The notes: generated by a model not told the origin, from the letters alone. DNA of 7,147 nucleotides from Chloroflexota bacterium (GCA_021812735.1 JAKAMV010000530.1:1-7147), one strand, 5' to 3'; counted from the stretch's first letter, positions 1 to 6,230 are shown. Numbers and translations are program-made.

Positions 1-219
1 ACGTCCTGCCGGGCGGGCACGACGTTGCCGTGGTAGTCGCGGTGCGAGACCGGGCCCAGGACGCAGGTGCCATCATCGAGCGCCTTGACGATGGCGCGGC
101 CGAGCTCGTTCTCGAACTGCCAGCCCTCGCCGTTGTCGATCAGGTTCTGCATGAACGCGACCGGGTAGTGGTCGCGCCCGTCTTGGAGCGCGCGCGCGAG
201 CTCGGGGTCGTCGGTCATC
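1..219 (-). CDS. Unrecognised small protein, N-terminal part (runs off window)
   Basis: The reading frame stays open for 73 codons from an ATG at 219-217 to the window edge, so the C-terminus is missing. A GAGG ribosome-binding site lies at 227-230, 7 bases before the ATG, which supports this start. The protein begins MTDDPELARALQDGRDHY and continues with an acidic, evenly mixed composition (for example NLIDNGEGWQFENELG, then VSHRDYHGN near the edge). This looks like a real soluble protein rather than the Arg/Pro-rich noise of shadow frames. There is no signal peptide or membrane segment in the visible part. I do not recognise the family. It lies 96 bp downstream of the aldo/keto reductase on the same strand and could be cotranscribed with it. 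Nothing in the sequence assigns a function. Confidence 0.7.
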
Positions 220-315
220 GGTTGGGCCTCGTGCGATGGCGCGGGTTGCCGCGCCGGGTTCGGTGGCGGGACGCCGCATGATTGTAGGACGGCCGCCGGT
301 CCGGCCCACCCCCGC

Positions 316-1359
316 CTAGGGACGCCGGTCGGTGCTCGGCCGCTCCCACAGGTTGACGCCGCCCTCGACCGCGAACCGGTCGATCTCGGCCAGCTCCTCG
401 GCCGTGAACGACAGGTTCGCCAGGGCGCCCGCATTCTCGCGGATCTGGGCGGGCGAGCTCGCGCCGATCAGCGTGGTCGTGACCCGCGGGTCACGCAGCA
501 CCCAGGCCAGCGCCATCTGCGCCAGCGACTGGCCGCGCCGCCGGGCGATCTCGTTGAGCGCCCGGACCCGGGCGAGGTTCTGCTCGGAGAGCATCGACGC
601 CTGGAGGGAGCCGCCGCCGGGCCGGTTGATCCGGGCGTCGGCCGGGATCCCGCCGAGGTACTTGTCCGTGAGCAGGCCCTGGGCGAGCGCGGTGAACGCG
701 ATCATGCCGGCGCCCACGTCCTCGAGCGTGTCGAGCAGCTCCGCCTCCACCCACCGGTTCAGCATGTTGTACGAAGGCTGGTGGATCAGCAGCGGCACGC
801 CCTCGGCGCGGAGGATGGCGGCCGCCTCGCGGGTCTTGGCCGCCGAGTAGGACGAGATGCCCACGTACAGCGCCTTGCCCTGCCGGACCGCGTGGGCGAG
901 CGCGCCCATCGTCTCCTCGAGCGGCGTGTCCGGGTCGAAGCGGTGCGAGTAGAAGATGTCGAAGTACTCGACGCCCACGCGGCGGAGGCTCTGGTCAAGG
1001 CTCGCGAGGACGTACTTGCGGGAGCCGCCCCCCTGGCCGTACGGGCCCGGCCACATGTCCCAGCCGGCCTTGCTGCTGATGACGAGCTCGTCGCGGTGCG
1101 CGGCCAGGTCCTCGCGCAAGATCCGCCCGAAGTTGACCTCGGCCGAGCCGTAGGGCGGCCCGTAGTTGTTGGCAAGGTCGAAGTGGGTGATCCCCAGGTC
1201 GAACGCGGTGGTGACCATCTCGCGCTGGAGGGACGCGGGCGTGGTGTCCCCGAAGTTGTGCCACAGCCCCAGCGAGATCCGGGGCAACTGCAGGCCGCTG
1301 CGTCCGCAGAAGGCGTAGGGCATGGCGTCATAGCGATCGGGGGCGGGCTGGTAGGTCAT
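316..1359 (-). CDS. gpr: Aldo/keto reductase, L-glyceraldehyde 3-phosphate reductase (YghZ) type
   Basis: This 347-residue NADPH-dependent reductase is a (beta/alpha)8 barrel of the AKR14/YghZ type. Characterised relatives reduce L-glyceraldehyde 3-phosphate and detoxify aldehydes such as methylglyoxal. The sequence follows E. coli YghZ (346 aa) along its whole length, for example SLGLWHNFGD, GITHFDLANNYGPP, AGWDMWPGPYG, KALYVGISSYS, LLIHQPSYN and the C-terminal NLWERPS. The catalytic tetrad is complete: D61, Y66, K97 and H139 (in FYSHR). The cofactor region near the C-terminus keeps VTTTLIGASSPAQIREN. The ATG at 1359 is chosen because a full AGGAGG sits at 1366-1371, 6 bases upstream, and because the family starts here. 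The frame is open for 78 more codons upstream, but those residues are low-complexity and unlike any AKR. The gene is preceded by a 587-bp non-coding region, so it probably has its own promoter. The exact physiological substrate is not settled by sequence. Confidence 0.95.
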   Translation of the reverse strand: MTYQPAPDRYDAMPYAFCGRSGLQLPRISLGLWHNFGDTTPASLQREMVTTAFDLGITHFDLANNYGPPYGSAEVNFGRILREDLAAHRDELVISSKAGWDMWPGPYGQGGGSRKYVLASLDQSLRRVGVEYFDIFYSHRFDPDTPLEETMGALAHAVRQGKALYVGISSYSAAKTREAAAILRAEGVPLLIHQPSYNMLNRWVEAELLDTLEDVGAGMIAFTALAQGLLTDKYLGGIPADARINRPGGGSLQASMLSEQNLARVRALNEIARRRGQSLAQMALAWVLRDPRVTTTLIGASSPAQIRENAGALANLSFTAEELAEIDRFAVEGGVNLWERPSTDRRP

Positions 1360-1365
1360 GGCGAG

Positions 1366-1371
1366 CCTCCT
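1366..1371 (-). promoter_or_regulatory. Ribosome-binding site of the aldo/keto reductase
   Basis: The minus strand reads AGGAGG here, a perfect Shine-Dalgarno match, 6 bases before the ATG at 1359. It decides the start against the much longer open frame reaching back to 1593. Confidence 0.85.
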
Positions 1372-1497
1372 GGTCGACGTCGGGTCGGGCGCTCCTGACA
1401 GTGTCGCTCGGATGGGGGATCGGCGGGGGCACCACGTCGTCGCTCTGTCCCGGGTTGTTGCCTGCCGGCTCGCCGGGTCGCTGACCGCCGCCGCGCT

Positions 1498-1540
1498 CCT
1501 GCCTCGCCCCTGCCCCGCCCCTGCCCCGTCCCTGCCCGCT
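1498..1540. repeat. 11-bp tandem repeat, three full copies plus a partial fourth
   Basis: Copies on the plus strand are CCTGCCTCGCC (1498-1508), CCTGCCCCGCC (1509-1519), CCTGCCCCGTC (1520-1530) and a partial CCTGCCCGCT (1531-1540). The 11-bp period is close to one helical turn. It lies about 140-180 bp upstream of the aldo/keto reductase start. It could be a slippage product or a set of in-phase binding sites; the sequence alone does not tell. Confidence 0.75.
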
Positions 1541-1570
1541 GGGCGGGCACTCCAGCGCGCGTGACCCTCC

Positions 1571-1615
1571 ATCGGGCAGGCCGATGCGCGCACCCCGTCG
1601 CGATCGGCCGATGCG
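1571..1615. repeat. Paired ATCGG/CCGAT palindromes with a 10-bp direct repeat
   Basis: ATCGG (1571-1575) and CCGAT (1581-1585) form an interrupted palindrome. The same halves abut as the perfect palindrome ATCGGCCGAT at 1603-1612. GGCCGATGCG occurs at 1579-1588 and again at 1606-1615, 27 bp apart. Two dyads of shared sequence upstream of a gene (the aldo/keto reductase, about 210-255 bp away) are what a dimeric regulator's operators can look like. There is no further evidence of binding. Confidence 0.45.
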
Positions 1616-1686
1616 GTTCGTCTCGCGCGTCAGGTTGACCGCGCAGCGGGCACCTGCATCCGGCTGCCCTCGTGGCGGGTGCGCGC
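1586..1686. repeat. 10-bp inverted repeat with an 81-bp interior
   Basis: GCGCGCACCC at 1586-1595 is exactly complementary to GGGTGCGCGC at 1677-1686. It overlaps the ATCGG/CCGAT element. In DNA this rich in G and C such a pair can occur by chance, so it is listed as structure only. Confidence 0.35.
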
Positions 1687-1750
1687 CTCGGATGCGCGGC
1701 CCGCCCGCGACGGCGGCTCGGACAGCCGCGCCCGTGGCACCGGCTCGCAA

Positions 1751-1814
1751 ACCCAGTCAAAGGACGTCTGCTCGTCGCCAGGCGCCTGACAGAACCCGCG
1801 GCCCGCGACTGGGT
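1751..1814. repeat. 8-bp inverted repeat enclosing a 10-bp palindrome
   Basis: ACCCAGTC (1751-1758) pairs with GACTGGGT (1807-1814). Inside lies the perfect palindrome CAGGCGCCTG (1779-1788), flanked by TCTG/CAGA arms (1767-1770 with 1790-1793). Part of this stretch is less GC-rich than its surroundings. It could be a small structured RNA or a short dispersed repeat. No family is recognised. Confidence 0.35.
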
Positions 1815-1946
1815 GGCAGCACACCCTCGGCGCTGCTCCGGTCTGCGTGCGGGACCGGCACCGAGGCTCCTCGCCACGCTCCGCCGCGCAGTCGTGCTTC
1901 CACTGCCCGGCAGGAACCGGGGCCGGCCGCGCCGGTGGCGGGAGAC

Positions 1947-3092
1947 TCAGCCGCCGGCGATCGCCCGCATCGCCGCGACAGCCGCGTCCACGTCCGCCTC
2001 GGTGCTGAACGCGCCGAGCGAGAAGCGCACGCTGCCCCGTTCGATGGTCCCGAGGTCTCGGTGGACCAGCGGCGCGCAGTGCACCCCGACCCGGACGGCG
2101 ATGTCGAAGTCGCCGTCGAGAATGGCGCCCACGTCCTCCGGGTCGATGCCGGCGACGTTGCAGGCGAGCACGCCAACCCGGCCCGCCAGGTCCCCGTCGG
2201 CGCGGTAGACCGTCACACCGTCGATCGCCGCCAGGCCGTCGCGGAGGCGAGTCAGGAGGGCCACCTCCCGCGCGTGGAGCGCCTCGACCCCCTGCGCGCG
2301 GACGAACGCCAGCCCCTCGCCCAGCCCCAGCACGCCGAGCAGGTTGAGGGTCCCCGCCTCGAGGCGGAGCGGGTACGCCTGCGTGTGCACCAGGCTGGCC
2401 GAATCCACGCCGGTGCCGCCGAAGCGCGTCGTGGCCACCTCGAGCGACGGCATCACGACCAGCCCGCCGATGCCCGGCGGCCCGTAGAGCGACTTGTGCC
2501 CGGTGAAGGCGAGCGCGGCGATCCCCATGGCCGCCATGTCGATCGGGACCTGGCCCGCCGACTGCGCCGCGTCCACGACTACCGGGATGCCGCGGGCGGC
2601 GCAGCGTCGGGCCACCTCGGCCACCGGCTGGACGGTCCCAAGCACGTTGGAGGCGTGCGTCATCACCACCAGCCGGGTCTCGGGCCGCAGCAGGGCCTCG
2701 ACCGCGTCCGGCGTGACGATCCCCCGCTCGTCGAACGGCGCGGCGTCCCAGGCGATGACGCCCGCTTGGGTGAGGTGGTGAAGCGGCCGCAGCACGCTGT
2801 TGTGCTCCAGCCGCGTGGCCACCGCGTGGTCCCCGGGCCGCAGCAGGCCCAGGATCGCGGTGTTCAGCGCGTCGGTGGCGTTCGCGCCGAAGGCGACCCG
2901 CTCCGGCTCGGGCGCCCCGAAGAACGCCGCCACAGCGGACCGGACCTCGTCCACGGCGTCGCCCGCGCGCAGCGCCAGGTCGTGGCTGCCGCGTCCGGGC
3001 GACACGCCCAGATCCCGGTATCGCTCCAGCGCCCGCTCGAGCGTGCGCGGGGCCTTGGGGAACGTCGTCGCGGCGTTGTCGAGGTAGATCAC
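1947..3092 (-). CDS. Class V aminotransferase, cysteine desulfurase / selenocysteine lyase-like (EF2568 type)
   Basis: This 381-residue PLP enzyme of fold type I probably removes sulfur from cysteine, or selenium from selenocysteine, as an enzyme-bound persulfide. It starts directly at the family motif MIYLDNAATTFPK, the short N-terminus typical of the EF2568 subfamily (TIGR01977, by recollection). Visible landmarks are EHNS with the ring-stacking H97, VDAAQSAG with D174 and Q177, TGHKSLYGPPG with the Schiff-base lysine K200, and RVGVHCAPLVH with the reactive C339. C339 sits where SufS-type enzymes carry their catalytic cysteine. The start codon is GTG (3092-3090), one base after the TGA of the TusE-like gene. 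No strong ribosome-binding site is visible, so translation is probably coupled. A sulfur- or selenium-donating role for the upstream molybdenum hydroxylase is inferred from the neighbourhood. General Fe-S or thiolation supply is an alternative. Confidence 0.92.
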   Translation of the reverse strand: MIYLDNAATTFPKAPRTLERALERYRDLGVSPGRGSHDLALRAGDAVDEVRSAVAAFFGAPEPERVAFGANATDALNTAILGLLRPGDHAVATRLEHNSVLRPLHHLTQAGVIAWDAAPFDERGIVTPDAVEALLRPETRLVVMTHASNVLGTVQPVAEVARRCAARGIPVVVDAAQSAGQVPIDMAAMGIAALAFTGHKSLYGPPGIGGLVVMPSLEVATTRFGGTGVDSASLVHTQAYPLRLEAGTLNLLGVLGLGEGLAFVRAQGVEALHAREVALLTRLRDGLAAIDGVTVYRADGDLAGRVGVLACNVAGIDPEDVGAILDGDFDIAVRVGVHCAPLVHRDLGTIERGSVRFSLGAFSTEADVDAAVAAMRAIAGG

Positions 3093-3093
3093 G

Positions 3094-3438
3094 TCAGTCG
3101 AGGCACGTCTGCGGGTTGGGCAGCCCGGCGAGCCGGCGCGCGCCCAGTCTGATGCCGTCCGGGAAGAGCCGCTCCAGCTCGAGCAACGGCAGGCCGGTCC
3201 CCGCCCGCAGGTCTTTGTTCATCGGCGCCCGGCCGTGCCCGTCATACCAGTCGCGCATGAAGCGGATCACCCGCCACTGTGTCGCGTCGAGGCCGTCCAT
3301 GCCCCGCTCGCGCGCCAGCTCTAGCGCCGCCGCCTCGGACCAGTCGTCGAAGTCCCAGAAGAACCCCTCGTCGTCGAAGAAGACGGGGCGGCCCGCCACC
3401 ACGCGCGCGACGCGGGAGCGGGCCGACATCTCGGGCAT
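3094..3438 (-). CDS. TusE/DsrC family sulfur-relay protein
   Basis: This 114-residue protein belongs to the TusE/DsrC/DsvC family of small carriers that hold sulfur as a persulfide on a C-terminal cysteine. Family landmarks are DDEGFFWDFDDWSE (residues 22-35), TQWRVIRFMRDWYDGHGRAP (53-72), LERLFPDG (88-95) and the C-terminal AGLPNPQTCLD. C112 is the only cysteine and matches the conserved CysA of the family. The second cysteine of true DsrC, 11 residues earlier, is R101 here, as expected for a TusE-like rather than a sulfite-reductase partner. The loop before LFP is a few residues shorter than in E. coli TusE (109 aa). No TusA, TusBCD or DsrAB genes are in view. The gene lies 13 bp after the molybdenum hydroxylase stop and 1 bp before the desulfurase start, so a role between these two is likely. 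A second ATG at 3429 is a possible alternative start. Confidence 0.88.
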   Translation of the reverse strand: MPEMSARSRVARVVAGRPVFFDDEGFFWDFDDWSEAAALELARERGMDGLDATQWRVIRFMRDWYDGHGRAPMNKDLRAGTGLPLLELERLFPDGIRLGARRLAGLPNPQTCLD

Positions 3439-3451
3439 CGGCGGGCGCCGG

Positions 3452-6127
3452 TCAGCCGGCCGCGGCCTTCCGGGCGGCCAGGGCCGCCTTGACGCGCTCC
3501 GGCGTGGCCGGCAGGTCGTAGACCATGGCGCCGGTCGCGTCGCGGATCGCGTTCACCACCGCCGGCGCGGTGGCCACCATCGCCATCTCGCCAATCCCCA
3601 CCGAGCCCAGCGTGCCCAGCTCCCGCGGCGTCTCGACGAGGATCGTCTCCATCTCCATGGCGTGGCGGATGTTGGGGAACTTGAACGAGATCCAGTCCTT
3701 CGACTTGCCGTGGACGTACTCCTCGCGCAAGGCGAAGCCCACGCCCATGTCCATGCCGCCGTGGAGCTGGCCCTCCACGTTCTGGGGGTGGATGATGCGG
3801 CCCGGGTCCGCGGCGGAGGTCAGCTTGACCACCCTGACCTCGCCGGTCTCGGTGTTCACCTCCACCTCGGCCATCTGGATGCTGAACACCTGGACCTCGA
3901 ACGACGGGCCCAGGCCCGTCACCGGGTCCATGGGCGCCGTCTCCAGGGTGGTCCGCTTGCCCTGGTAGCGCACCGGGACGCCGGCCGCCGCGAAGTCCGC
4001 GTACCGGCGCGAGCCGAGCTCGTCCATCGCCCGGCGAAGGTGCTGCGCGGCGTCCACCGCCGCCCCGCCGAGCATGTACGTCGCGCGCGAGCCGGAGACC
4101 GGGCCGGAGGCCGCGGTGTCGTCGGTGCTTCGCATGCGGAGGCGGACCTTGGCCAGCGGCAGGTCGAGGACCGAGCCCACCAGCTGGGCGATCATCGAGT
4201 CGTTGCCCTCGCCCGGGTCGCCGGCCGCGATGTAGACCGTGACGCCGTCGTCCGGGTCGAGCTCCACGAAGCCGATCGACTTGTCGCCCGGCATCGCGAT
4301 GCCGAAGGCCGCCGCGCCGAGGCCCACGCCGCGCCGGACCGGCCCGTCGCTGCTCGCGGCCCGCGCATCGGCCAGCGCCCGCGCGTACGGCGCCTCCATC
4401 GCGTCGCACGTCCGCGGGAACGGCCACTCGGTGACGACGTGGCCGGTCGCCTTTGCCTCGCCGGGCTTGAGCGAGTTGCGCCGGCGGAACTCGAGCCGGT
4501 CGATGCCCGCCTTCTCGGCGAGCAGGTCCACCGCGCACTCGAGCGCGTAGTGGGTCTGGGGCGGCCCGGCCCCCCGGGCGGCGGAGCCCCACGGGTTGTT
4601 CGTGTACACCAGGCGCGAGGTGACGGCCAGGTTCGGCACGTTGTAGGCGCTGGTCAGCATGTGCAGCGAGCGGTTGACGATGACCCGGCCGAGGCTCATG
4701 TAGGCGCCGTTGTCCACGGTGATGTCCATGGCCATGGCGGTGAGCTTCCCGTCGGCGTCGCAGGCGAGCCGGGTGTCGATCTCGTACGGGTGGCGCTTGG
4801 ACGTGATCAGCATCGACTCGGCGAGGCTGGGCACGTAGCGCACCGGGCGGTTGAAGTGGAGCGCGGCGGCGCCCGCGATGCCCTCGGTGATGACCTCGAC
4901 CTTGATGCCGAACTGCCCGCCCGAGAAAGGCTCCTCGTAGCGGATGCTCTCCCAGCCGAGCGCCTCCTGGAGCGTCTGCATGTGGAGGTGGATGTTGATG
5001 CTCCGGCCCAGGACGACCAGCTCCGCGTCCTCGCCCTGGCCCTCCATCCAGGCCAGGCTGACCTCGGGCTCCATCGGCGACTGGTGCACGAACTGGGTCG
5101 TGAAGTGCGCCGTGATCTCGTGGGCGGCCGTGGCGAACGCGGCGGCGGCGTCGCCCTTCGTGATCGGCTGCTCGTAGCACAGGTTGGGCAGCTCGTCGTG
5201 GAGCTGCGGGGCGCCCGGCGCCATGGCCTTGGCCGGCGTGTCGAGCAGCGGCAGCACGTCGTACTCGACCCGGACGGCCTCGGCGGCGGCGAGCGCGTGC
5301 TCACGGGTGTCGGCCGCGACGATGGCGATGGCGTCGCCCAGGAGGCGCACCTTGGTGTCGCACAGGACCGGGCGGTCCGCGACCTGGTACTTGAGCCGGT
5401 TGGTGCCCCGGATGTCCCTGGCGGTCATGACACCGGCGACGCCCGGCATCCCCTCGGCGGCCGAGGTGTCCACGCTCCTGATCAGCGCGTGGCCGACGGG
5501 CGCCCGGGTCACGGCGATCTCGAGCGCGCCGGGCATGCGGATGTCCGCGCCGAAGGTGGCGGTGCCCGTGGCCTTGGCCATCGCGGAGGGCCGCGGGAAC
5601 GAGGTGCCGATGAGCGGGGCGTCCGCGGGCGGGGTGTAGTCCGCGGGCGTGGCCTCGCCGCGCAGGAACTTCCCGGCCAGCTGGACGCCGTCGATGATCT
5701 TGACGTAGCCCGTGCAGCGGCACAGGTTGCGGCGGAGGGCGCGCTTCACCTCGTCCCGGGTCGGGTCCGGGTTGTGGCGGAGCAGCTCGTCGGCCGTGAC
5801 GATCATGCCCGGCGTGCAGAAGCCGCACTGGACGGCGCCCGCCAGGACGAACGCCTCCTGGATCAGCCCCGGGCGGTCCGGCGTGCCCAGGCCCTCGATC
5901 GTGGTGATCTCGGCCCCGTCGAGGTCCTCGACCCTGGTGATGCACGAGAGCACGGCCTTGCCGTTCACCTGGACCATGCAGGTGCCGCACTGGCCCTTCC
6001 GGTCGCACGACTGCTTGGTGCCGGTCAGGCCGAGCTCCTCGCGGACGACGTCGAGCAGGACCGTGTCCCGGTCCTGTGCGAGCACCTCGACCGGGTGCCG
6101 GTTGACGGTGAGCCTGACTTTCTTCAC
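3452..6127 (-). CDS. Molybdenum hydroxylase, aldehyde oxidoreductase (Mop) / xanthine dehydrogenase family
   Basis: This 891-residue enzyme hydroxylates an aldehyde or N-heterocycle with water at a molybdenum-pterin centre. It matches Desulfovibrio gigas Mop (907 aa) in domain order and motifs. The ferredoxin-like 2Fe-2S domain (about 1-75) has C41, C47, C50 and C62. The helical 2Fe-2S domain (about 80-155) has CGFC (101-104) and CRCTG (136-140). The Mo-binding domains follow (about 175-891): FPRPSAMAKATG, SGGQFG (402-407), GSAARGAGPPQ with R518, SGPVSGSR and GIGEM with the catalytic glutamate E847. No FAD domain or FAD-subunit gene is present, so electrons probably leave to a soluble carrier. 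The GTG at 6127 is chosen: GGAG lies 5 bases upstream, the protein then starts like Mop (KKVRLTVNRHPVE), and the longer open frame overlaps the neighbouring gene. E437 and R518 align with substrate-pocket residues E802 and R880 of bovine xanthine dehydrogenase, so the substrate may be purine-like rather than an aldehyde. It is probably cytoplasmic, with no Tat signal. Confidence 0.95.
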   Translation of the reverse strand: MKKVRLTVNRHPVEVLAQDRDTVLLDVVREELGLTGTKQSCDRKGQCGTCMVQVNGKAVLSCITRVEDLDGAEITTIEGLGTPDRPGLIQEAFVLAGAVQCGFCTPGMIVTADELLRHNPDPTRDEVKRALRRNLCRCTGYVKIIDGVQLAGKFLRGEATPADYTPPADAPLIGTSFPRPSAMAKATGTATFGADIRMPGALEIAVTRAPVGHALIRSVDTSAAEGMPGVAGVMTARDIRGTNRLKYQVADRPVLCDTKVRLLGDAIAIVAADTREHALAAAEAVRVEYDVLPLLDTPAKAMAPGAPQLHDELPNLCYEQPITKGDAAAAFATAAHEITAHFTTQFVHQSPMEPEVSLAWMEGQGEDAELVVLGRSINIHLHMQTLQEALGWESIRYEEPFSGGQFGIKVEVITEGIAGAAALHFNRPVRYVPSLAESMLITSKRHPYEIDTRLACDADGKLTAMAMDITVDNGAYMSLGRVIVNRSLHMLTSAYNVPNLAVTSRLVYTNNPWGSAARGAGPPQTHYALECAVDLLAEKAGIDRLEFRRRNSLKPGEAKATGHVVTEWPFPRTCDAMEAPYARALADARAASSDGPVRRGVGLGAAAFGIAMPGDKSIGFVELDPDDGVTVYIAAGDPGEGNDSMIAQLVGSVLDLPLAKVRLRMRSTDDTAASGPVSGSRATYMLGGAAVDAAQHLRRAMDELGSRRYADFAAAGVPVRYQGKRTTLETAPMDPVTGLGPSFEVQVFSIQMAEVEVNTETGEVRVVKLTSAADPGRIIHPQNVEGQLHGGMDMGVGFALREEYVHGKSKDWISFKFPNIRHAMEMETILVETPRELGTLGSVGIGEMAMVATAPAVVNAIRDATGAMVYDLPATPERVKAALAARKAAAG

Positions 6128-6132
6128 GTGCG

Positions 6133-6136
6133 CTCC
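6133..6136 (-). promoter_or_regulatory. Ribosome-binding site setting the GTG start of the molybdenum hydroxylase
   Basis: The minus strand reads GGAG here, 5 bases before GTG at 6127-6125. No ATG is available at the family's N-terminus, so this site plus homology decides the start. Confidence 0.6.
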
Positions 6137-6199
6137 GCCCTGTTGTCCGCCCGGCCCGCGACGACCCGTCCGCCGCATCCGGCGCGAGCCACCATCATC

Positions 6200-6222
6200 G
6201 GGGGTACGACCGGCTGGGGTAC
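6200..6222. repeat. Short direct repeat GGGGTAC x2 in the hydroxylase leader
   Basis: GGGGTAC occurs at 6201-6207 and 6216-6222 on the plus strand (15-bp period). Each copy is followed by an ACC after a short gap (GACC, then ACC). It is about 75-95 bp upstream of the molybdenum hydroxylase start. This is a plausible regulator site in a spacer that may hold the operon promoter. Chance is possible. Confidence 0.3.
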
Positions 6223-6230
6223 ACCGTTTC

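Larger units (their letters stand above)
1360..1946. other. 587-bp intergenic region without a convincing gene
   Basis: The region lies between the stop of the class V aminotransferase (1947) and the start of the aldo/keto reductase (1359). Open frames crossing it on both strands are Arg/Pro/Ala-rich and resemble no protein family. It holds an 11-bp tandem repeat (1498-1540), a pair of ATCGG/CCGAT palindromes with a 10-bp direct repeat (1571-1615), a 10-bp inverted repeat (1586-1595 with 1677-1686) and an 8-bp inverted repeat (1751-1758 with 1807-1814). It must contain the 3' end of the three-gene unit and probably the promoter of the reductase. I see no clear -10/-35 pair, tRNA or CRISPR array. 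A structured leader or small RNA is possible but unproven. Confidence 0.6.

Noticed and set aside
291..306. GGCCG/CGGCC hairpin between the aldo/keto reductase and the downstream small gene
   Set aside because: The stem is only 5 bp and has no T-run; such stems are expected by chance at this GC content.
1360..1593. N-terminal extension of the aldo/keto reductase to an upstream ATG
   Set aside because: The extra 78 residues are low-complexity and unlike the family. A perfect AGGAGG marks the ATG at 1359.
1630..1824. 64-codon minus-strand frame with less biased composition (contains QTSFDWVCEP)
   Set aside because: No ribosome-binding site or family resemblance is evident, and it sits in a region with repeats. 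It is kept only as a remote possibility of a remnant.
1584..3152. Plus-strand open frame of over 500 codons
   Set aside because: It is antisense to the class V aminotransferase for most of its length and has shadow-frame composition and no recognisable motif.
3452..6127. Calling the enzyme a classical xanthine dehydrogenase or CO dehydrogenase large subunit
   Set aside because: The fused two-cluster plus Mo architecture without FAD, and motif-by-motif similarity, fit Mop. The CO dehydrogenase active-site cysteine motif is not seen.
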